From Streptomyces niveus (GTDB lineage: Bacteria; Actinomycetota; Actinomycetes; Streptomycetales; Streptomycetaceae), in the NCBI RefSeq assembly GCF_001723055.1, contig NZ_MDCR01000064.1, positions 1-64,000 of the forward strand: a DNA stretch of 64,000 nt, given 5' to 3'. Positions 55,766-64,000 of this stretch are shown here, piece after piece. How positions within the stretch are numbered: position 1 is the first letter of the stretch; the number at the start of each line of letters is the position of its first letter. The notes under the pieces are model-generated. The model worked only from the letters and a program-made list of their open reading frames with translations, was not told where the DNA came from and made no database searches. Both the position numbers and the translations under genes were made by a program.

Positions 55766-56076
55766 GATTTCCCTCCGGTACTCTTCGAAAGACTCCGCCC
55801 GTGCTTTCTCCGTGCTTTCTCTCCTTCATTGAAGGGTCCCTCCGCCCCGCACTTCCAGCGGATCGACCCCCTAATTCCCCGCTTCGTCCCCCTATTCGAA
55901 AGCCGTGGTAGTCCGTCCTCACAACAACGGGCCGCCATTCCGGACCGAGCGCGACCCGCGAAGCGGTTAGGGTCCGATAGGGGTCATGAGGGGTCGCCAC
56001 GCGCCCGTACACACATGAACGCTGAACACAGCCTGCCGCAGCGGCTTCAGCCGGATCGATCCAAGGAACTTGATTG
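55766..56076. promoter_or_regulatory. Divergent control region with TAGGGG-type repeats for both directions
   Basis: These 311 bases separate the carboxylase epsilon gene (-) from the type II thioesterase gene (+) and appear non-coding. On the plus strand AGGGTC (55969-55974), AGGGGTC (55979-55985) and AGGGGTC (55989-55995) form a direct repeat with exact 10-base phasing, about 80-110 bases before the thioesterase start. On the minus strand TAGGGGG occurs twice (55867-55873 and 55888-55894 as CCCCCTA), 21 bases apart, facing the epsilon gene. Confidence 0.55.
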
Positions 56077-56847
56077 ATGACCGCCATATCGAGCGACAAC
56101 GCGTCCAATTGGATTCGAGAATTTCATCCGGCGGACCGGACGTCCCCGAGGATGATCTGCTTCCCCCACGCGGGCGGTGCGGCGAGCTACTACTTCCCCG
56201 TCTCGCGGGCGCTGGCCGGGAAGATCGAAGTCCTCGCCATCCAGTACCCGGGGCGCCAGGACCGTTACACGGAACCGGCCATCGGCAACGTCGAGGCCCT
56301 CGCCGCCGCGGTCTTCCGTGAGCTTCCGACAGAGGACCTGGACCGGACCTGGCTCTTCGGGCACAGCATGGGGGCCGCCGTCGCCTTCGAGGTGGCCCGG
56401 CTGATGGAAAGGGAGTTGAACCAGTCGCCTGTCGGGATCATCCTCTCCGGCCGGCGCGCACCGTCCCGGTTCCGCCCCGAGACCCTCCACCTGCAGGGCG
56501 ACGCGGCGATCATCGCCAACGTGCAGTCGCTGAGCGGTACCGACGCGATCCTCTTCGACGACCCCGACACCCAGCGGCTGATCATGCCGGCGCTGCGTGC
56601 CGACTATCGGGCGATCGAGACCTACCGGCCGGCCGGCACTCCGCGCGTCGCGTGCCCGATCTACACCTTCGTGGGCGACGCCGACCCGTTGGCCACGCTG
56701 GACGAGGTCGGCAGCTGGCGCGACCACACCACGGCCGAGTTCACCCTGCGCGTCTTCCCGGGCGACCACTTCTATCTGACGGCCCGCGCCCTCGACGTGA
56801 TCGCCGCGATCTCCCAGCTGATCGTGGAGCCCACCCAGACCGCCTGA
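56077..56847 (+). CDS. Type II (editing) thioesterase
   Basis: The protein is 256 aa, standard for type II thioesterases. It has GHSMG with nucleophile Ser97, GDHFYL with His231, and the family opening CFPHAGG (aa 28-34). The ATG at 56077 follows AAGGAA; a TTG immediately before it is in frame but less likely. Such enzymes clear stalled or mis-primed acyl groups from PKS carrier domains, and some release starter precursors. The direct repeats upstream tie its control to the cluster. It is the last gene clearly belonging to the macrolactam locus on this side. Confidence 0.92.
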   Translation: MTAISSDNASNWIREFHPADRTSPRMICFPHAGGAASYYFPVSRALAGKIEVLAIQYPGRQDRYTEPAIGNVEALAAAVFRELPTEDLDRTWLFGHSMGAAVAFEVARLMERELNQSPVGIILSGRRAPSRFRPETLHLQGDAAIIANVQSLSGTDAILFDDPDTQRLIMPALRADYRAIETYRPAGTPRVACPIYTFVGDADPLATLDEVGSWRDHTTAEFTLRVFPGDHFYLTARALDVIAAISQLIVEPTQTA

Positions 56848-56998
56848 CCCCGGCGCGCCGCCGCCCCTGCCGGCGGAGGCGCCGCGAACGGCACCGGACC
56901 AAGACGCGACCCCGCCCACGGATCGACTGAACTCTCGCCTGTGTGTTGTGATCAGGCAGACAGCGACGCAGCCGGTCCGGCAGAGTGGGAGAAACGCC

Positions 56999-57715
56999 GT
57001 GTTCTACTACGTACTGAAGTACGTGCTGTTGGGGCCCGTGCTGCGGTTGCTCTTCCGGCCCCGGATCGAGGGGCTCGAACACATTCCGGCGGACGGCGCC
57101 GCGATCGTCGCGGGCAATCATCTCTCCTTCTCCGACCACTTCCTGATGCCCGCGATCATCCGGCGGCGGATCACGTTTCTCGCGAAGGCCGAGTACTTCA
57201 CCGGTCCCGGCGTCAAGGGACGCCTCACCGCCTCCTTCTTCCGCGGCGTCGGCCAGATCCCGGTCGACCGGTCCGGCAAGGAGGCCGGGAAGGCCGCGAT
57301 CCGGGAAGGGCTCGGGGTGCTCGGCAAGGGCGAGTTGCTGGGGATCTACCCGGAGGGCACGCGCTCGCACGACGGGCGGCTCTACAAGGGCAAGGTCGGG
57401 GTGGCGGTGATGGCCATCAGGGGGCAGGTCCCGGTGGTGCCGTGCGCGATGGTGGGTACGTTCGAGATCCAGCCGCCCGGTCAGAAGATCCCGAACATCA
57501 GGCGGGTCACGATCCGCTTCGGTGAGCCCCTGGACTTCTCGCGCTACGCGGGCCTGGAGAACGAGAAGGCGGCGGTCCGCGCGGTCACCGACGAGATCAT
57601 GTACGCGATCCTCGGGCTGTCCGGGCAGGAGTACGTGGACCGGTACGCCGCCGAGGTGAAGGCCGAGGAGGCCCAGCAGGCACCGCCGAAGAGGTTCCCC
57701 CGGCTGCGCCGCTGA
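56999..57715 (+). CDS. PlsC-type 1-acylglycerol-3-phosphate acyltransferase
   Basis: The protein is 238 aa from a GTG at 56999 with GGGAG upstream; an upstream in-frame GTG at 56948 adds 17 residues not typical of the family. It shows the HX4D motif (His41, Asp46) and EGTR (aa 119-122), the two catalytic/phosphate-binding signatures. A hydrophobic N-terminus (aa 2-19) suggests membrane association. Its usual role is phosphatidic acid synthesis. Nothing links it to macrolactam assembly apart from position, and I treat it as flanking. Confidence 0.88.
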   Translation: MFYYVLKYVLLGPVLRLLFRPRIEGLEHIPADGAAIVAGNHLSFSDHFLMPAIIRRRITFLAKAEYFTGPGVKGRLTASFFRGVGQIPVDRSGKEAGKAAIREGLGVLGKGELLGIYPEGTRSHDGRLYKGKVGVAVMAIRGQVPVVPCAMVGTFEIQPPGQKIPNIRRVTIRFGEPLDFSRYAGLENEKAAVRAVTDEIMYAILGLSGQEYVDRYAAEVKAEEAQQAPPKRFPRLRR

Positions 57716-57749
57716 GCACCGCGGGGCCGCCCGGCAGCCGGACGGCGCA

Positions 57750-57785
57750 GGAGGGGCGACGGCCGTCTCCGGCCGCCGCCCCTCC
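57750..57785. terminator. Hairpin between convergent PlsC and peptidase genes
   Basis: Arms 57750-57764 and 57771-57785 pair over 15 bases with one A-C mismatch around a 6-base loop. The site sits between converging stops at 57715 and 57828 and can serve both. Confidence 0.7.
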
Positions 57786-57827
57786 CCCGTTCACCGGTGC
57801 TTCCCGTGCCTCAGAGCCTGTCGGCTC

Positions 57828-59441
57828 CTACGGCTTGGGTGTGGCGTGCGGTGCGCACGTCACGTCGCGGCGGTCCAGCTCGCCGCTGAGCAGATACGAC
57901 TCGACCCGGTCGTTGATGCACGCGTTCGCGACATTGGTGATGCCGTGCGAACCGGCGTCCCGCTCGGTGATCAGGCGTGAGCCCTTGAAGCGCTTGTGCA
58001 GCTCGACGGCGCCCCCGTACGGGGTGGCGGCGTCACGCGTGGACTGCGCGATCAGCACGGGCGGCAGGCCGCGGCCCGTACCGACCTCGATCGGTGTCTG
58101 CTGTTCCACGCCCCAGGTCGAACAGGGCAGGTTCATCCAGGCGTTGGCCCAGGTGAGGAACGGGTGGTCGCGGTGGAGCCGGGTGTTGTCCCGGTCCCAG
58201 GTGCGCCAGCTCGTGGGCCACTTGGCGTCGGCGCACTCGACGGCGGTGTAGACCGCGTTGCTGTTCTCGGCGCGGATGTTGCCCACCGTGTCGGACAGGT
58301 CCGGCGCGGCGGCGTCGACGAGCGCCTGGGTGTCTCCGGCCAGGTACTTGCTCCAGGTGTCGGCGACCGGCACCCAGCTGGAGTCGTAGTAGGGCGCGCT
58401 CTGGAACAGCCCGATGAGCTCGGCCGGTCCCACGACGCCGCCGATCGGGTTCTTCTTGGCGGTGGCGCGGAGCTTGTCCCACTGCTTCTCGACCTTGGCG
58501 ACGGTGTCGCCGATGTGGAACGCCGCGTCGTTCTCGGCGACCCACTTCTTCCAGTCGTCGAAGCGCGTCTCGAAGGCGACGTCCTGGTCCAGGTTGGCCT
58601 GGTACCAGATCTTCTCCTTCGACGGGTTGACCACGCTGTCCAGCACCATGCGCCGTACATGGGACGGGAAGAGCGTGCCGTAGACGGCGCCCAGGTAGGT
58701 GCCGTAGGAGACACCCACGTAGTTGAGCTTCTTGTCGCCGAGCGCGGCCCGCAGGACATCCAGGTCACGCGCGGTGTTGGGCGTCGTCATGTGTGGCAGC
58801 ATCCAGCCGCTGCGCTCCTTGCAGCCGTCCGCGTACTCGGCCGCGAGCTTGCGCTGGGCGCGCTTGTCGGCCTCGGTGTCAGGGACGGGGTCGGCCTTGG
58901 GAGCCTTGACGAACTCCTGCGGGTCGACGCAGGAGATGGGCGTCGAGCGCCCGACGCCGCGCGGGTCGAAGCCGACGAAGTCGTACGCCTTCGCGGCGTC
59001 CGCCCAGATGGCGTTCTTGGTCACGACGCGGCGCGGGAACGCCATGCCGGACGCGCCGGGGCCACCGGGGTTGTAGACGAGGGAGCCCTGACGCTCACCC
59101 GCCGTCCCGGTGTTGCCGATCCGGTCGACGGCTATCTTGATCTGCTTGCCGTTCGGACGGGCGTAGTCGAGCGGGACACTGATGTAGCCGCACTGGATCG
59201 GCTTCTCCAGGGCCCAGTCGGCCGGGCAGTCCGCCCAGTCGATGCCCTTCTTCGCGGCCCGCTCGGCGGCGATCTCGGCGCCGGCCGCCTGGGCGTTCAG
59301 CGTCTTCTGTTCCTTGCCCGACGCGGCCGGGCCGCTGTCGGCGCGGCCGTCGGCGCTCGCGGACGAGGCGGCGAGCGTGGTCGCTATGAGCGTGCCCGCG
59401 AGCAGAGTGCCGGCCGAGCCAAGCACTGCTGTGCGTCTCAA
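57828..59441 (-). CDS. Secreted S33-family peptidase (tripeptidyl aminopeptidase type)
   Basis: The protein is 537 aa from a TTG at 59441, chosen because GGGGGAGG lies directly upstream and the product then opens with a clean signal peptide: RR, a hydrophobic stretch, and ASA at aa 28-30. The mature part is an alpha/beta hydrolase with NPGGPG (aa 124-129), GVSYG with Ser245, and a late His near aa 499. This is the pattern of Streptomyces secreted tripeptidyl aminopeptidases and related proteases. It probably degrades extracellular peptides. It differs from the cytoplasmic VinJ-like peptidase at 33073-34014 in size and export, so a role in the cluster is unlikely. Confidence 0.85.
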   Translation of the reverse strand: MRRTAVLGSAGTLLAGTLIATTLAASSASADGRADSGPAASGKEQKTLNAQAAGAEIAAERAAKKGIDWADCPADWALEKPIQCGYISVPLDYARPNGKQIKIAVDRIGNTGTAGERQGSLVYNPGGPGASGMAFPRRVVTKNAIWADAAKAYDFVGFDPRGVGRSTPISCVDPQEFVKAPKADPVPDTEADKRAQRKLAAEYADGCKERSGWMLPHMTTPNTARDLDVLRAALGDKKLNYVGVSYGTYLGAVYGTLFPSHVRRMVLDSVVNPSKEKIWYQANLDQDVAFETRFDDWKKWVAENDAAFHIGDTVAKVEKQWDKLRATAKKNPIGGVVGPAELIGLFQSAPYYDSSWVPVADTWSKYLAGDTQALVDAAAPDLSDTVGNIRAENSNAVYTAVECADAKWPTSWRTWDRDNTRLHRDHPFLTWANAWMNLPCSTWGVEQQTPIEVGTGRGLPPVLIAQSTRDAATPYGGAVELHKRFKGSRLITERDAGSHGITNVANACINDRVESYLLSGELDRRDVTCAPHATPKP

Positions 59442-59586
59442 GTGGTACCTCCCCCTGGCTGACGCGCCGCACGCTGCGGCGCTGTTCGTAGGGTTACCGA
59501 GAGGATCCTTATCTCTGCGGGCCGGTTGAGAACAGGCCATACGGCATATTCTTTGCCGAACCGATAGCCGGTGAGTCCGGTTCCGC

Positions 59587-60357
59587 TCAGCGGTACAGGT
59601 CGGCCAGTGCGTCGTCCAGGACCCGGCGCAGGGCTCGGGCGTCCGGGGCGAGCGCGGTCACCAGCGCGCCGGGACCGGCGAGCGGGGTGAGTACGGCGGT
59701 GTCGCCGAGCAGCCGGGCAGTGGCCGGTTTCTCGTCGAACTCCGGTGCGACCAGCAGGAGTTGGCCGACGGCCCGATGGCCGCCGATGACGGCTCCGCCG
59801 TCCCAGCCGCCGGGTGCGCCGGGGCCGAGGGCGAGTTGCTGGTCCAGCAGCGGGCGGCCCGCGTGGTGCACGGTGAGGCGGGTCGTGAGGGTGCCGGGCG
59901 GCTCTCCGTGCCGGCCGAGGATCAGTTCCTCGCGCAGCACCAGCCGGGCGGTGGGGGCGAGTTCGACGCGGGTGTGGGCCCGCAGGTCGCTACCGGTGAC
60001 GGAGATGAGCTGCTCGGGCAGCCAGTGCAGGACGGCGTCCTCGCCGACGGTCAGACGCACGTCGTAGCGCGCGTGGTCTCCGGGTTCGTCGCCGGTGCGG
60101 CGGCCGGGCAGCGCGATCATGGCCGCCGCCGCGTCCACGGTGAGCGCGGCCCCGTCCCGTACCGCCACCTCCAGCGCGAGCCGGTCACCGCCGAGCGGCG
60201 CGCTCATCGCGCCGACGACGGTGACACGGGCGCCCGGTCCGGTGGCCGCGCGTGTACGGCGCGGGGCGAGCGGTCCGTCGCTCTCCAGCACCGGCAGGGC
60301 CGTACCGCCGCGCCCGTCGGGGGCGGCGGTGATCCGGGCGGTGGCGTGGACGCTCAT
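59587..60357 (-). CDS. ureD: Urease accessory protein UreD
   Basis: The protein is 256 aa. It matches UreD in its place in the operon and in its beta-strand-rich pattern (for example [23 protein letters not shown], abridged here to the GDRLALEV core). UreD acts as scaffold for the UreF-UreG complex during nickel delivery to apo-urease. The start overlaps the ureG stop (ATGA), so the two are coupled. It is the last gene of the operon in the direction of transcription. Confidence 0.88.
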   Translation of the reverse strand: MSVHATARITAAPDGRGGTALPVLESDGPLAPRRTRAATGPGARVTVVGAMSAPLGGDRLALEVAVRDGAALTVDAAAAMIALPGRRTGDEPGDHARYDVRLTVGEDAVLHWLPEQLISVTGSDLRAHTRVELAPTARLVLREELILGRHGEPPGTLTTRLTVHHAGRPLLDQQLALGPGAPGGWDGGAVIGGHRAVGQLLLVAPEFDEKPATARLLGDTAVLTPLAGPGALVTALAPDARALRRVLDDALADLYR

Positions 60358-61049
60358 GCGATCCAGGCGGCGCGGCGCGCGCGTACCCAGTCGGCCACCG
60401 GGGCCACCCCGTCCGGGCCGGTGAGCGAGGTGAACAGCACGGGCAGTTCGCCGCGCTGCTCCTTGGCGTCGGAGGCCATACGCCCGAGGTCGGAGCCGAC
60501 GTACGGCGCGAGGTCGGTCTTGTTGATCACCAGCAGGTCCGAGGTGGTGACGCCGGGGCCGCCCTTGCGAGGGATGTCGTCGCCCCCGGCGACGTCGATG
60601 ACGAAGATCTGCGCGTCGACCAGGCCCTTGGAGAAGGTGGCGGTGAGATTGTCGCCGCCGGACTCGACGAGGATCAGGTCGAGCGGTCCGACGGAGTCCT
60701 CCAGGTCCTCGACGGCTTCGAGGTTGGCGGAGATGTCGTCGCGGATCGCGGTGTGCGGGCAGGCGCCGGTCTCGACGGCCTGGATCCGCTCGGCCGGCAG
60801 CACGGCGTTGCGCAGCAGGAACGCCGCGTCCTCCCGCGTGTAGATGTCGTTGGTGACGACGGCGATGGACAACTGGTCGCGCAGCGCGCGGCAGAGGGCG
60901 GCGACGGTCGCGGTCTTGCCGGAGCCGACGGGCCCGCCGAGGCCGATGCGCAGGGCTCGCCTGGAGCCGTCGGGGCGGGTGGCCCCGGCGCCGTGGTGGT
61001 GCGGGTCCAGATAGGGGTCGGTGTACGGGTCGGCGTGGTCGAGGTGCAC
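60354..61049 (-). CDS. ureG: Urease accessory GTPase UreG
   Basis: The protein is 231 aa. The P-loop GPVGSGKT spans aa 39-46, and a CPH metal-binding motif follows in the middle of the protein. The first 20 residues are His/Asp-rich ([14 protein letters not shown]), a nickel-binding extension seen in many UreG proteins. It hydrolyses GTP to drive nickel insertion into urease. The start lies 40 bases after the ureF stop. Confidence 0.96.
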   Translation of the reverse strand: MHLDHADPYTDPYLDPHHHGAGATRPDGSRRALRIGLGGPVGSGKTATVAALCRALRDQLSIAVVTNDIYTREDAAFLLRNAVLPAERIQAVETGACPHTAIRDDISANLEAVEDLEDSVGPLDLILVESGGDNLTATFSKGLVDAQIFVIDVAGGDDIPRKGGPGVTTSDLLVINKTDLAPYVGSDLGRMASDAKEQRGELPVLFTSLTGPDGVAPVADWVRARRAAWIA

Positions 61050-61089
61050 GGCGGGCTCCTTCGGGGTCGCGCGGCGGGGCTCGGGAGGG

Positions 61090-61764
61090 TTACGAGGCGA
61101 AGAGACGCACCGGCCAGGCCGCGTGCGCCTCGGCGGTGATGTCGAGCAGCGGCGCAGACGTGGCGGGCAGGGCGCCGGGCCCGTCCCGTACGGCGCGGTG
61201 GGCGTCGCTCACGGCGCGCCGCGCGGTGGCGTCGATCTCCGGTGCCAGGCGGGCGAGGACGGCGGTCGCGTCGAAGGGGTCCAGGCTCAGCAGCCGTACG
61301 GCAGCGGTGGCGGGGCCGGAGACCGTCTCGTACAGGACGCAGTGCGCGGCGTCCTCGGGCCCGAGCCCGGCCGACCGTGCGGCGAGGCCGAGGACGATCG
61401 GCTGGTGGGCGCCACGCGGGCGGGCCGCCGCCAAGGCGGCGAGTTCGGGGCCCGGCCAGGTGGCGCGGGCGGCGCGTGTCATCTGGCGGCCGAGCTTGCG
61501 CGCGGTGGCGCGCAGCGCGGGCGAGGGGGTGCGGGCGTCGGCGGCCTCGTCCAGCGCGAGGGGGTCGACGCCGAGGACCGCCGCCGCGGCGAGCGCGGCG
61601 GCGGTGCGGCCGGTGGTGTGCAGCCGGCCCCGGCAGAAGGACGCCAGGTCGTGGGCGCCGGTGAGCCGCCCGGCGCGGACGGCCGCCTCGGCGCCGCCCG
61701 AGTGGGCGTGGCCACCGGCCGGGAACCGTCCGTCGGCGAGGACGAGCAGTGCGGCGCGGCTCAT
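61090..61764 (-). CDS. ureF: Urease accessory protein UreF
   Basis: The protein is 224 aa. It opens with the UreF-type segment [16 protein letters not shown] and is helical and Ala-rich throughout. UreF activates the UreG GTPase and couples it to UreD and urease. Its ATG shares one base with the ureC stop (TGATG), indicating coupled translation. The C-terminal part ends with a short conserved-looking PVRLFAS tail. Confidence 0.9.
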   Translation of the reverse strand: MSRAALLVLADGRFPAGGHAHSGGAEAAVRAGRLTGAHDLASFCRGRLHTTGRTAAALAAAAVLGVDPLALDEAADARTPSPALRATARKLGRQMTRAARATWPGPELAALAAARPRGAHQPIVLGLAARSAGLGPEDAAHCVLYETVSGPATAAVRLLSLDPFDATAVLARLAPEIDATARRAVSDAHRAVRDGPGALPATSAPLLDITAEAHAAWPVRLFAS

Positions 61765-63485
61765 CAGAAGAGGAAGTAGCGCTGGGCCAGGGGCAGTTCG
61801 GCGGCGGGGGCCGGTTCGACCACGTCGCCGTCGATCGTGACCGTGAAGGTGTCGGGGTCGACGTGGACATGGGGCAGGGCGTCGTTCTGCCGCATGTCGG
61901 CCTTGCCGACGGAGCGGGTGTTCTCGATCGCCACGAACCGCTTGCCGAGGCCGAGGCGTTCGGGCAGCGCGTCCTCGATCGCCGCCTGGGCGACAAAGTT
62001 GACCGAGTTGGCGGCCGGGGCGGTGCCGGTCGCGCCGAACATGGGCCGGGGCAGGACGGGCCCAGGGGTGGGGATGGACGCGTTGGCGTCGCCCATCTGC
62101 GCGTACGCGATCTGGCCGCCCTTGATGACCAGTTGGGGCTTCACACCGAAGAACGCCGGGTCCCACAGGACGAGATCGGCGAGCTTGCCGGTCTCGACGG
62201 AGCCGATCTCGTGGCCGAGTCCCTGCGCCACGGCCGGGTTGACGGTGTACTTGGCGACATAGCGGCGTACCCGGTGGTTGTCGGCCCGGCCGTCGCCGGG
62301 GAGCGCGCCCCGGCGTTTCTTCATGACGTGCGCGGTCTGCCAGGTGCGCAGGATCACCTCGCCGATCCGGCCCATGGCCTGGGAGTCGGAGGAGATGATC
62401 GAGATGGCCCCGAGGTCGTGCAGGATGTCCTCGGCCGCGATGGTGGACGGCCGGATCCGGGACTCGGCGAAGGCCAGGTCCTCGGGGACGGCCGGGTTGA
62501 GGTGGTGGCAGACCATCAGCATGTCGAGGTGTTCGTCGATGGTGTTGACGGTGTGCGGGCGCGTCGGGTTGGTCGAGCTGGGCAGGACGTACGGCTCGGA
62601 GACCACCGTGATGATGTCGGGCGCGTGACCGCCGCCCGCGCCCTCGGAGTGGTACGCGTGCAGGGTGCGCCCGGCGACGGCGGCGAGGGTGTCGGCGACG
62701 AATCCGGCCTCGTTGAGGGTGTCGGTGTGGATGGCGAGCTGGACGCCCGTCTCCTCGCAGACGCCGAGGCAGGCGTCGATGACGGCCGGGGTCGCGCCCC
62801 AGTCCTCGTGGATCTTGAACCCGAGCGCCCCGCCGCGCAGTTGGGAGTGCATCGCGTCGCGGGACATCGTGTTGCCCTTGCCGAGCAGCCCGATGTTGAC
62901 GGGCGAGGACTCCAGCGCGGCGAACATCCGGGCCAGATGCCAGGGGCCGGGCGTGACGGTGGTGGCCTTCGTGCCCTCGGCCGGTCCGGTGCCGCCGCCG
63001 ACGAGGGTGGTGATGCCGGAGGAGAGCGCCTGGTCGATCAGGGTCGGCGAGATGAAGTGGACGTGCGCGTCGACGGCTCCGGCGGTGAGGATCTTCCCGT
63101 TGCCCGCGATGATCTCGGTCTCGGGTCCGATGACGAGGTCGGGGTGGACGCCGTCCATGGTGTCCGGGTTGCCGGCCTTGCCGATGCCGGTGATCCGGCC
63201 GTCCCGGATGCCGATGTCGGCCTTGACGACGCCCCAGTGGTCGATGACGACGGCGCCGGTGATCACGGTGTCGGGCGCGCCTTGGGCCCGGGTCGTACGG
63301 GACTGGCCCATCGACTCGCGGATCACCTTGCCGCCGCCGAACACCGCCTCGTCACCGGCGAGTCCGGGGCCGCCGGAGCGGTCCTCCTCGATCTCGACGA
63401 GGAGGTCGGTGTCGGCGAGCCTGATGCGGTCGCCGGTGGTGGGGCCGAAGAGGTCGGCGTAGGCGGCTCTGCTCAGCTCAGGCAT
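61764..63485 (-). CDS. ureC: Urease catalytic (alpha) subunit
   Basis: The protein is 573 aa, the normal length. Nickel ligands are visible: HVH (His141, His143) and the carbamylated Lys224 in GFKIHEDWG. The flap Cys/His motif VCHHL and the SSDSQAMGR segment with the catalytic Asp region follow. It hydrolyses urea to ammonia and carbamate. The start overlaps ureB by 8 bases. Confidence 0.98.
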   Translation of the reverse strand: MPELSRAAYADLFGPTTGDRIRLADTDLLVEIEEDRSGGPGLAGDEAVFGGGKVIRESMGQSRTTRAQGAPDTVITGAVVIDHWGVVKADIGIRDGRITGIGKAGNPDTMDGVHPDLVIGPETEIIAGNGKILTAGAVDAHVHFISPTLIDQALSSGITTLVGGGTGPAEGTKATTVTPGPWHLARMFAALESSPVNIGLLGKGNTMSRDAMHSQLRGGALGFKIHEDWGATPAVIDACLGVCEETGVQLAIHTDTLNEAGFVADTLAAVAGRTLHAYHSEGAGGGHAPDIITVVSEPYVLPSSTNPTRPHTVNTIDEHLDMLMVCHHLNPAVPEDLAFAESRIRPSTIAAEDILHDLGAISIISSDSQAMGRIGEVILRTWQTAHVMKKRRGALPGDGRADNHRVRRYVAKYTVNPAVAQGLGHEIGSVETGKLADLVLWDPAFFGVKPQLVIKGGQIAYAQMGDANASIPTPGPVLPRPMFGATGTAPAANSVNFVAQAAIEDALPERLGLGKRFVAIENTRSVGKADMRQNDALPHVHVDPDTFTVTIDGDVVEPAPAAELPLAQRYFLF

Positions 63486-63789
63486 CGAGGGGACCTCCGG
63501 TCTCGCCGCGCAGGCCCGGTACGACGCGGTGCCCGGCGAGCGGGACGAGTTCGACGTCGACGGGGACGCCTGGTTCGAACCGTACGGAGGTGCCGGCCGC
63601 CACGTTCAGCCGCAGGCCGCGCGCCGCCGGACGGTCGAACCGCAGACCGGGGTTGGTCTCGGCGAAGTGGTAGTGGGAGCCGATCTGGACGGGCCGGTCG
63701 GCGGCGTTGAGCACGGTGAGGCGGGTGACGGGGCGGCCCTCGTTGAGGGGCACGGCTCCGTCGGCGTACAGGATCTCTCCGGGAATCAT
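63478..63789 (-). CDS. ureB: Urease beta subunit
   Basis: The protein is 103 aa and typical of UreB: MIPGEI start, [12 protein letters not shown] and [15 protein letters not shown] in the beta-barrel core. It is a structural subunit of urease and overlaps ureC by 8 bases. It follows ureA after 15 bases. Confidence 0.97.
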   Translation of the reverse strand: MIPGEILYADGAVPLNEGRPVTRLTVLNAADRPVQIGSHYHFAETNPGLRFDRPAARGLRLNVAAGTSVRFEPGVPVDVELVPLAGHRVVPGLRGETGGPLDA

Positions 63790-63804
63790 CGGCGCGCTCC
63801 CCCG

Positions 63805-64000
63805 TCAGACGATCGGGTCGTGGACGGTGACGAGCTTCGTGCCGTCCGGGAAGGTGGCCTCCACCTGGACGTCGTGGATCATCTCGGGGATCCCCTCCAT
63901 GACGTCGTCACGGGTGAGGACCTTGCGTCCGGACGCCATGAGTTCGGCGACGGTACGGCCGTCCCTGGCGCCTTCGAGCAGGTGCGAGGTGATCAGTGCG
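63805..64000 (-). CDS. ureA: Urease gamma subunit, C-terminal part (cut by window edge)
   Basis: The last 64 codons and stop of ureA are present; the start lies beyond the right edge. The visible part contains [29 protein letters not shown] and ends in VHDPIV, all characteristic of UreA. It is the first structural gene of the minus-strand ureABCFGD operon. Confidence 0.95.
   Translation of the reverse strand, partial: ALITSHLLEGARDGRTVAELMASGRKVLTRDDVMEGIPEMIHDVQVEATFPDGTKLVTVHDPIV

Noticed and set aside
59587..64000. Urease genes as part of the macrolactam cluster.
   Set aside because: They form a standard ureABCFGD operon without the TAGGGG repeats and are separated from the cluster by unrelated genes.

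Overview
The window is very G+C-rich actinobacterial DNA. Codon third positions are strongly G/C, starts are ATG, GTG or TTG, ribosome sites are of the GGAG type, and an ATGA overlap is common. All of this points to Streptomyces or a close relative. From about 0.25 to 56.8 kb it carries a modular type I polyketide synthase (PKS) cluster with the full set of genes for a beta-amino-acid-primed macrolactam. From about 57 kb onward it is ordinary chromosomal sequence: an acyltransferase, a secreted S33 peptidase and a urease operon cut by the right edge.

Layout. (1) 256-16264, minus strand: beta-amino acid adenylation enzyme, PKS A (loading ACP plus two modules), an FcoT-like glycine-adding thioesterase, an orphan half-DH/KR/ACP protein, and a ThiO-like glycine oxidase, closed by a perfect 19-bp palindrome. 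(2) 16489-21584: VinK-like acyltransferase (+), discrete ACP (-), second adenylation enzyme (+), TetR repressor (-) and MFS exporter (+). (3) 21677-55173, minus strand: a 33.5-kb run read in the order PKS C (1 module), PKS D (2), PKS E (1 plus thioesterase), aminopeptidase, PKS B (2), cytochrome P450. (4) 55478-56847: acyl-CoA carboxylase epsilon subunit (-) and type II thioesterase (+). (5) 56999-64000: flanking genes.

How the genes work together (inference from families). An alpha,beta-unsaturated acyl thioester receives glycine by Michael addition and is released by the FcoT-like enzyme. The ThiO-like oxidase then cleaves the carboxymethyl arm to leave a free beta-amino acid. One adenylation enzyme loads it on the discrete ACP, the second caps its amine with an amino acid, and the VinK-like acyltransferase moves the capped unit to the loading ACP of PKS A. 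Terminal docking sequences suggest the order A-B-C-D-E, giving modules 1 to 8. The aminopeptidase removes the cap, the thioesterase of PKS E closes the lactam, and the P450 oxidises it. AT signatures (methylmalonyl only in modules 2 and 6) and reductive domains (DH-KR everywhere except a broken DH in module 5) predict a 20-membered ring. It would have double bonds at 2,4,6 and 10,12,14,16, a 9-hydroxyl, and methyls at C6 and C14. As I recall it, this is the ring type of heronamide/BE-14106 macrolactams. The amino-acid side chain cannot be read, because no KS-AT for building it lies in the window.

Most notable: a PKS protein that begins exactly at the second half of a DH domain; a recurring TAGGGG direct repeat with about 10-bp phasing in the cluster's control regions; a P450 lacking the I-helix acid/alcohol pair; a KR lacking its catalytic Asn; and a 1.9-kb near-identical tract shared by modules 4 and 5.
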